Source: Micromonospora sp. FIMYZ51 (GTDB lineage Bacteria > Actinomycetota > Actinomycetes > Mycobacteriales > Micromonosporaceae). From it: DNA of 64,000 nucleotides. This document shows, piece by piece, positions 59,999 through 64,000 of the stretch. The notes beneath the pieces were generated by a model. That model was not told where the DNA came from. It saw only the letters and a list, made by a program, of their open reading frames with translations, and made no database searches. The stretch lies in contig NZ_CP134706.1 in NCBI RefSeq assembly GCF_038246755.1, positions 4,526,001 through 4,590,000 on the forward strand, in the 5' to 3' direction. Position numbers and translations under genes: made by a program. Position 1 is the stretch's first letter; every line of letters begins with the position of its first letter.

Positions 59999-60959
59999 GA
60001 TTGAGGTCGCTGTCAAGGTGTGCCGCCACTTTCGCGACGAGTTCCGCCTCGGCACCGTGCAGGAAGAAGTGATCACCGTTGACCTCCTCCACGGTGACCG
60101 GCCGGTCGCCGTAGCGGCTCCACTCACCGATGGCGCCAACGGTCACCTCGGCGTCGTCGCGACCGTAGAACGCCGATATCGGGCAACCCAGCGACGTCGG
60201 GGCGGGCGCCCGATAGTGGTCAAGGATCGTGTAGTCGGCCCGGATGACGGGGATGTACAGCTCCATCAGCTCGTCGTTGGCCAACAGTTCCTCAGGCGTA
60301 CCGCGCAGGCGTCGCAGCCGGCGGGTGAACTCCGCGTCCGACAGGTCGTGCGTTGTCTCCGCCGGGGTGGCCAGGTGTGGCGCCGGGCAGCCGGAGACCA
60401 GCAGCCGGCGCGGGCTCGGCAGACCTGCCGCCCGCAGGTGCCGCACCAGCTCGAAGGCGACGATCCCACCGAAGGAGTGACCGAACACGACGTACGGTCG
60501 TGCCGTGTCCATCGCGGCGGACAGGTCAACGAGCAGGTCCGGCAGCCGCGCGACGGGCGGCTCGGACCAGCGCGACCCGCGGCCCGGGAACTCCAGCGGC
60601 CGGACGGTCACGCCCGCCGGTAGCCGGTCGGACCAGCCGTCGTAGACGCGCGCGGAAGCTCCCGCGTACGGCAGGCAGTAGAGATCCAGGCCGGACGCAG
60701 GTGCCGACGTCGGCACCTGCTCGACCGAGTGCCGGGCGGCAAGCCCGAGTATCCCGTCCACGGTCGGCTGGTCGTGGATCCGGCGCAACGGCAGGCGGTA
60801 GCCCAACGCGGTGGTCAACCGGCGTTGCAGCGCCACGACCAGGATCGAGTTACCGCCCGCGGCGAAGAAGTTCTCGCCGTCCGAGGCGGGATCCCGCTCC
60901 AGCGTCTCCCGCCATGCCTGCCGAACGGCGGCCCGCCGGGCCTGGTCGCCCGCGTCCAC
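59994..60959 (-). CDS. NRPS T-TE didomain (carrier plus thioesterase)
   Basis: A 321-residue protein from GTG 60959, directly abutting the A-domain stop (TGAGTG), so coupled. T domain ~10-75 with Ser in FFAAGGNSILVVALQRRL. TE ~90-320: LYCLPYAGASARVYDGW, nucleophile Ser in VVFGHSFGGIVAFELVRHL, Asp in AFYGRDDAEVTV and His in VNGDHFFLHGAEAEL. The TE resembles type II/RifR thioesterases, so it may release the amino acid loaded by the neighbouring A domain (after P450 oxidation) or the final chain. Confidence 0.93.
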   Translation of the reverse strand: MDAGDQARRAAVRQAWRETLERDPASDGENFFAAGGNSILVVALQRRLTTALGYRLPLRRIHDQPTVDGILGLAARHSVEQVPTSAPASGLDLYCLPYAGASARVYDGWSDRLPAGVTVRPLEFPGRGSRWSEPPVARLPDLLVDLSAAMDTARPYVVFGHSFGGIVAFELVRHLRAAGLPSPRRLLVSGCPAPHLATPAETTHDLSDAEFTRRLRRLRGTPEELLANDELMELYIPVIRADYTILDHYRAPAPTSLGCPISAFYGRDDAEVTVGAIGEWSRYGDRPVTVEEVNGDHFFLHGAEAELVAKVAAHLDSDLNR

Positions 60960-62402
60960 TCAGGTCTCTCCCAGCTCGATCGCGGCTAACCGGACCCGGT
61001 CCACCTTGCCGGAGGTGGTGCGTGGCAGGGCCGACACCACCTCCACATGGTGCGGGCAGTGACTTGCCGGCAGGCGGGACAACAGCCAGGCCCGCACCGC
61101 ATCCGGTCGCAGATCCTCACCTGCCACCACGTACGCGGCCAGATAGCAGCGCTCGGGCCGGTCCGGTTCCCGCAGCAGGGCCACCGCCTCAAAGATCCCG
61201 GGATGCTCCTCCAACACCGCCTCGATCTCACCCAGCTCGATCCGGTGACCGCGCAGCTTGATCTGCCCATCGGTACGCCCCAGATAGCGCAGCGAGCCGT
61301 CGGACGCCAGCCGACCCCGATCCCCGGTCCGATACGTACGACGCGGACCGTGCGGGGTGTCCCGGAGCACGAACCGCTCGGCGGTCAGGTCCGGCCGCCC
61401 CAGGTATCCCGCCGCCAGCCCGGCACCGTAGAGCAGGATCTCCCCGTCCGCGAGGAGCACCTCGGCCCCGGGCAGCGGATGCCCGAGTGTGATGGGCTCG
61501 GGTGACTCGACGCGCGCCGCGGTCGCCCAGATCGTCGCCTCGGTCGGTCCGTACAGGTTCCAAAGCTCGTCGCAACGGTCGAGCAGGGCGCCCGCCAGCG
61601 CCGGGGTGAGCGGCTCGCCGCCGCACCAGATCCGACCCAGCCGGGGCACGCTGTCTTCGCCCGCCGCCAGCAACAACCGCCAGAAGCTCGGGGTGGCTTG
61701 GACGACGTCGGGCGCGTATCGCTGCACCACCTCGACGAAGGCATCAGGATCGGTACGTGCCTCGACCGGTACGGCGACAAAGCTGCCGCCCACGACCAGC
61801 GGCACCAGCATCTCGGCCAGCGAGATGTCGAAGGACAGGGCGGTCATCGCGAGGATGCTCTCGCCCCGCCGCAGCCCTGGGATCCGAGCCATCGCCCGGA
61901 TCCGTGAGGTGAGCGCGGAATGCGGCACGAGTACGCCTTTGGGCAGCCCGGTGGAGCCCGAGGTGTACATCACGTACGCCAGGTCGGCCGGCAGCCCCGA
62001 CGGCGGTCCGGCCGCCGCAGCCGGCGGGTCGGACAGTTCGAACGCTCCCTCCCGGGGCGAGCGCAGCACCGCCGCCGGTCGGGCGTCCAGCAGGATCCGC
62101 GACCGGTGTGCCGGCGGGGCCTCCAGGTTCATCGGCAGCACCGCGCAGCCCGTTCGCGCCGCGGCCAGGATGGCGATCGCCCCGCTGACCGGGCTCGGCG
62201 TCTCCAGGGCGAACATGGAACCCGGCGGACAGCGTTCGGTGAGGACGGCGGCCAGGTCCGTCACGCGCCGGGCCAGATCGCGGTAGGAGTAGACCCCCTC
62301 CTCCCCCACCGCCGCTGGCGCACTCGGCGCTTGGGCTGCCTGTTCCCGGACCAGATCCCAGACCGTTTCCACCGACCGGAGAGCCGCCTGCGTTGTGCTC
62401 AT
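60960..62402 (-). CDS. Stand-alone NRPS adenylation domain, glycine-like code
   Basis: A 480-residue protein from ATG 62402 (GGGAGCG upstream), overlapping the P450 stop (ATGA). A motifs are complete: YVMYTSGSTGLPKGVLVPHS, SFDISLAEM, LWNLYGPTEATIWA, YRTGDRGRL, and the late Lys in TTSGKVDRVRL. By manual alignment the pocket is D-I-A-Q-W-G-L-I-W, seven of nine identical to the glycine code D-I-L-Q-L-G-L-I-W as I remember it, so Gly or a close relative is likely. Its T domain is on the next protein. Confidence 0.93.
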   Translation of the reverse strand: MSTTQAALRSVETVWDLVREQAAQAPSAPAAVGEEGVYSYRDLARRVTDLAAVLTERCPPGSMFALETPSPVSGAIAILAAARTGCAVLPMNLEAPPAHRSRILLDARPAAVLRSPREGAFELSDPPAAAAGPPSGLPADLAYVMYTSGSTGLPKGVLVPHSALTSRIRAMARIPGLRRGESILAMTALSFDISLAEMLVPLVVGGSFVAVPVEARTDPDAFVEVVQRYAPDVVQATPSFWRLLLAAGEDSVPRLGRIWCGGEPLTPALAGALLDRCDELWNLYGPTEATIWATAARVESPEPITLGHPLPGAEVLLADGEILLYGAGLAAGYLGRPDLTAERFVLRDTPHGPRRTYRTGDRGRLASDGSLRYLGRTDGQIKLRGHRIELGEIEAVLEEHPGIFEAVALLREPDRPERCYLAAYVVAGEDLRPDAVRAWLLSRLPASHCPHHVEVVSALPRTTSGKVDRVRLAAIELGET

Positions 62403-63664
62403 GTCGATTCGCTCCCGTTCGTGCGTCGCGCCGCCCCGGTGCCGCTCGCGACCCCGGCGTGCAGCCGCAACTCGAGATGTTCGAACGAGGTGACGCCGTG
62501 GTGTGGCCGCAACACCGGCGCTGCGGCCAGTTCGACCTCGCCCCACCGGACTTTCAGTTGTCGCAGCGCGGTGCCGACCTCCAGCCGGGCGAGACCGGCG
62601 CCGAGGCAGTAGTGAGCGCTGTGCCCGAAGCCAAGGTGCCGGGCGGGCGGACGGGACAAATCAAGTAGATTCGGCCGAGCGAACGCCTCGGGATCGCGGT
62701 TCGCCACGCCCAGCATCAGCAGCACCAACTCGCCCTTTGGGATGCGGTGTCCGGCCACCTCGACCGGGGCCACCGTCAGCCGGGCCACCTGCTGCACCGA
62801 GGTGTCGAACCGCAGCAACTCCTCGACCGCAGCCGGAACCGCCGCCGGAGTCAGGGCGGCCCACTGGCCGGTGTGCAGCAGCGTCCGGACCGCCTTGCAG
62901 AGAAATGTTGCGGTGGTCTCGAACCCGGCGAACACCAGCAGGCTTGCCGTGGCGGCCACGTCCAGCTCGTCGATCTGGCCGGCGGTCTGCGCCCGGCGCA
63001 GGACCGCGAGCGCGGTGCCGTCGGCCGGCCCGGCTCCGGCCAGTGCCGCGCGGACCACTGCGGTGATCTCGGCCAGCGCAGTGGTTCCCCTGCGCACCAC
63101 GTCGGGGAGATAGTCCGCTACCAGGAGAGCGGCGATGTCCAGCGCCCATCCTGGCAATCGGGGCGCGGTCTGCGGCGGCAGACCCAGTAACCGGCAGATC
63201 ACTCGGCTGGACAGCGGTACGGCGAGGTCGGTCACCACGTCGAGCCGATCCGTCACGCCGTCGAGGAGTTCGTCGACGACTGCCTCGACGTACGGCTGGA
63301 ACTCGGCCACCCGCCGGGCGGTGAACAGCGGACCGATGATGTTGCGCAGCGCCCGGTGCCGCGGCTCGTCGGCGAACATGAACCACCGCCGGACGGGGTC
63401 GGCGGTGCGGGCACCCTCGGTGTCGCCGTCGTGCAACTGGGTGCGGCCCTGTTCGGGCCAGGCCGAGGAGAGCGCGGGATGGCCGAGCAAGCGGGTCACC
63501 TCGGCGAACCCGGTGACGATCCAGACCCCCAGGTCGTCATTGCGGCTTACCGGTTCCGCGCTCGCCAGCGCCAGGTAGTCCTGGCACGGATCCACCGTCA
63601 GCAAGCCGCCGGCCCGCCCGTACGGGCAGCCATTCTCCACCGTCACCACCGGCCCCGACCTCAT
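62399..63664 (-). CDS. Cytochrome P450
   Basis: A 421-residue bacterial class I P450. Conserved parts: 'FADEPRHRALRNIIGPLFT' (helix C), the oxygen-binding I-helix LLVFAGFETTATFL, the ExxR-bearing 'AAVEELLRFDTSVQQVARLT' and the heme loop LGFGHSAHYCLGAGLAR with the ligand Cys. The start overlaps the CocE stop (ATGA) and the end overlaps the A domain start. Sandwiched with an A domain and a T-TE, it may hydroxylate the T-bound amino acid, as known for several A-T/P450 pairs, or tailor the finished product. It needs an external ferredoxin. Confidence 0.95.
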   Translation of the reverse strand: MRSGPVVTVENGCPYGRAGGLLTVDPCQDYLALASAEPVSRNDDLGVWIVTGFAEVTRLLGHPALSSAWPEQGRTQLHDGDTEGARTADPVRRWFMFADEPRHRALRNIIGPLFTARRVAEFQPYVEAVVDELLDGVTDRLDVVTDLAVPLSSRVICRLLGLPPQTAPRLPGWALDIAALLVADYLPDVVRRGTTALAEITAVVRAALAGAGPADGTALAVLRRAQTAGQIDELDVAATASLLVFAGFETTATFLCKAVRTLLHTGQWAALTPAAVPAAVEELLRFDTSVQQVARLTVAPVEVAGHRIPKGELVLLMLGVANRDPEAFARPNLLDLSRPPARHLGFGHSAHYCLGAGLARLEVGTALRQLKVRWGEVELAAAPVLRPHHGVTSFEHLELRLHAGVASGTGAARRTNGSEST

Positions 63665-64000
63665 GGCGACGGCATGATCGGCAGGACCACCCGGGACAGG
63701 TACCGCGCGCTGCGGTGAATCCGCACGACCGGGGGCGGAACCCGGCGGGGGGTGTCGGCGTTGTCCCGGTCGCAGCCGGTCACGCTTACCCGCAACCGCC
63801 GGCCGGCCACGAAGACGTTCGAGGTGGGATGCAGGTCGGCCACCAGCTCGACCGGCTCGGCGGGCAACGGCTGCACCGATTCCGTCACGCCCGGCAGAAA
63901 CGGCAGTCCCATCGTGTCGTACGGGGCGGGCCCGCAGGCGCGGTACGAGGCACGGATGACGGCCTCGCTGACATAGTGCGACTCGCCCCGCTCGTCGACC
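63661..64000 (-). CDS. CocE/NonD-type hydrolase, C-terminal part (cut by window edge)
   Basis: The frame is open from the window edge (residues ...DERGESHYVSEAVIRASYR) to the stop at 63661, 113 codons in all. It contains the C-terminal jelly-roll features of CocE/NonD and X-Pro dipeptidyl-peptidase-like hydrolases: VELVADLHPTSNVFVAGRRL followed by RVSVTGCDRDNADT, ending YLSRVVLPIMPSP. The catalytic domain is outside the window. It overlaps the P450 start (ATGA), so it belongs to the cluster; it may hydrolyse an acyl or peptide bond of a precursor form. Confidence 0.88.
   Translation of the reverse strand, partial: VDERGESHYVSEAVIRASYRACGPAPYDTMGLPFLPGVTESVQPLPAEPVELVADLHPTSNVFVAGRRLRVSVTGCDRDNADTPRRVPPPVVRIHRSARYLSRVVLPIMPSP

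Overview
The window is high-GC DNA (codons ending in G or C almost throughout, frequent GTG/TTG starts, long antisense open frames) that reads as an actinobacterium. A secreted GH10-CBM2 xylanase and a very large natural-product cluster suggest a Micromonospora-like soil genus. The phylum call is firm; the genus is inference. I see no tRNA, rRNA, CRISPR array or transposase.

Left part (1-20.1 kb), accessory metabolism and two unusual modules. It opens with the N-terminus of an AraC-type regulator, followed by a VOC protein, an SDR, an SGNH esterase, a MOSC protein and a CGNR regulator divergent from an Asp-type alpha/beta hydrolase with a duplicated operator between them. A hypothetical protein, a second hydrolase and the xylanase (promoter and terminator visible) follow. 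At 9.6-12.2 kb sits a three-gene group: a small Cys-pair protein, a 2OG-Fe(II) oxygenase, and a 247-residue protein with a Thr-Gly repeat and a C-terminal Cys. At 12.8-20.1 kb lies a protease/signalling group: ECF sigma factor, 174-residue partner, cytoplasmic subtilase, TPR-CHAT caspase-like protein, and a secreted protein with its own His...Cys pair.

Right part (20.2-64 kb and beyond the edge), one biosynthetic cluster, all on the minus strand with many start/stop overlaps. In transcription order: CocE/NonD hydrolase (cut by the edge), P450, Gly-type A domain, T-TE; then an aminoacyl-tRNA-synthetase-like amino acid:carrier-protein ligase, F420-type LLM oxidoreductase, 3-hydroxyacyl-CoA dehydrogenase, stand-alone ACP, class III aminotransferase, heterodimeric ABC exporter; a terminator-like element; then a threonine-synthase-like enzyme, two KS-AT-KR-ACP PKSs, a Cys-nucleophile thioesterase-like protein, an MbtH-A-T protein, a class I aminotransferase, flavin reductase, a 109-residue membrane protein and an HTTM protein; then a complete lasso-peptide set (precursor, C, B1, B2); then a 3571-residue AL-ACP-KS-AT-ACP-LLM-C-A-T-C megasynthase and an MFS exporter.

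The most notable result is the 55-codon lasso precursor at 34807-34974 (minus strand), with a textbook recognition motif and a 19-residue core. The lasso genes sit inside the PKS/NRPS gene run, which raises the possibility of a lasso/polyketide hybrid or of two co-regulated products. No dedicated cluster regulator or phosphopantetheinyl transferase is visible here.
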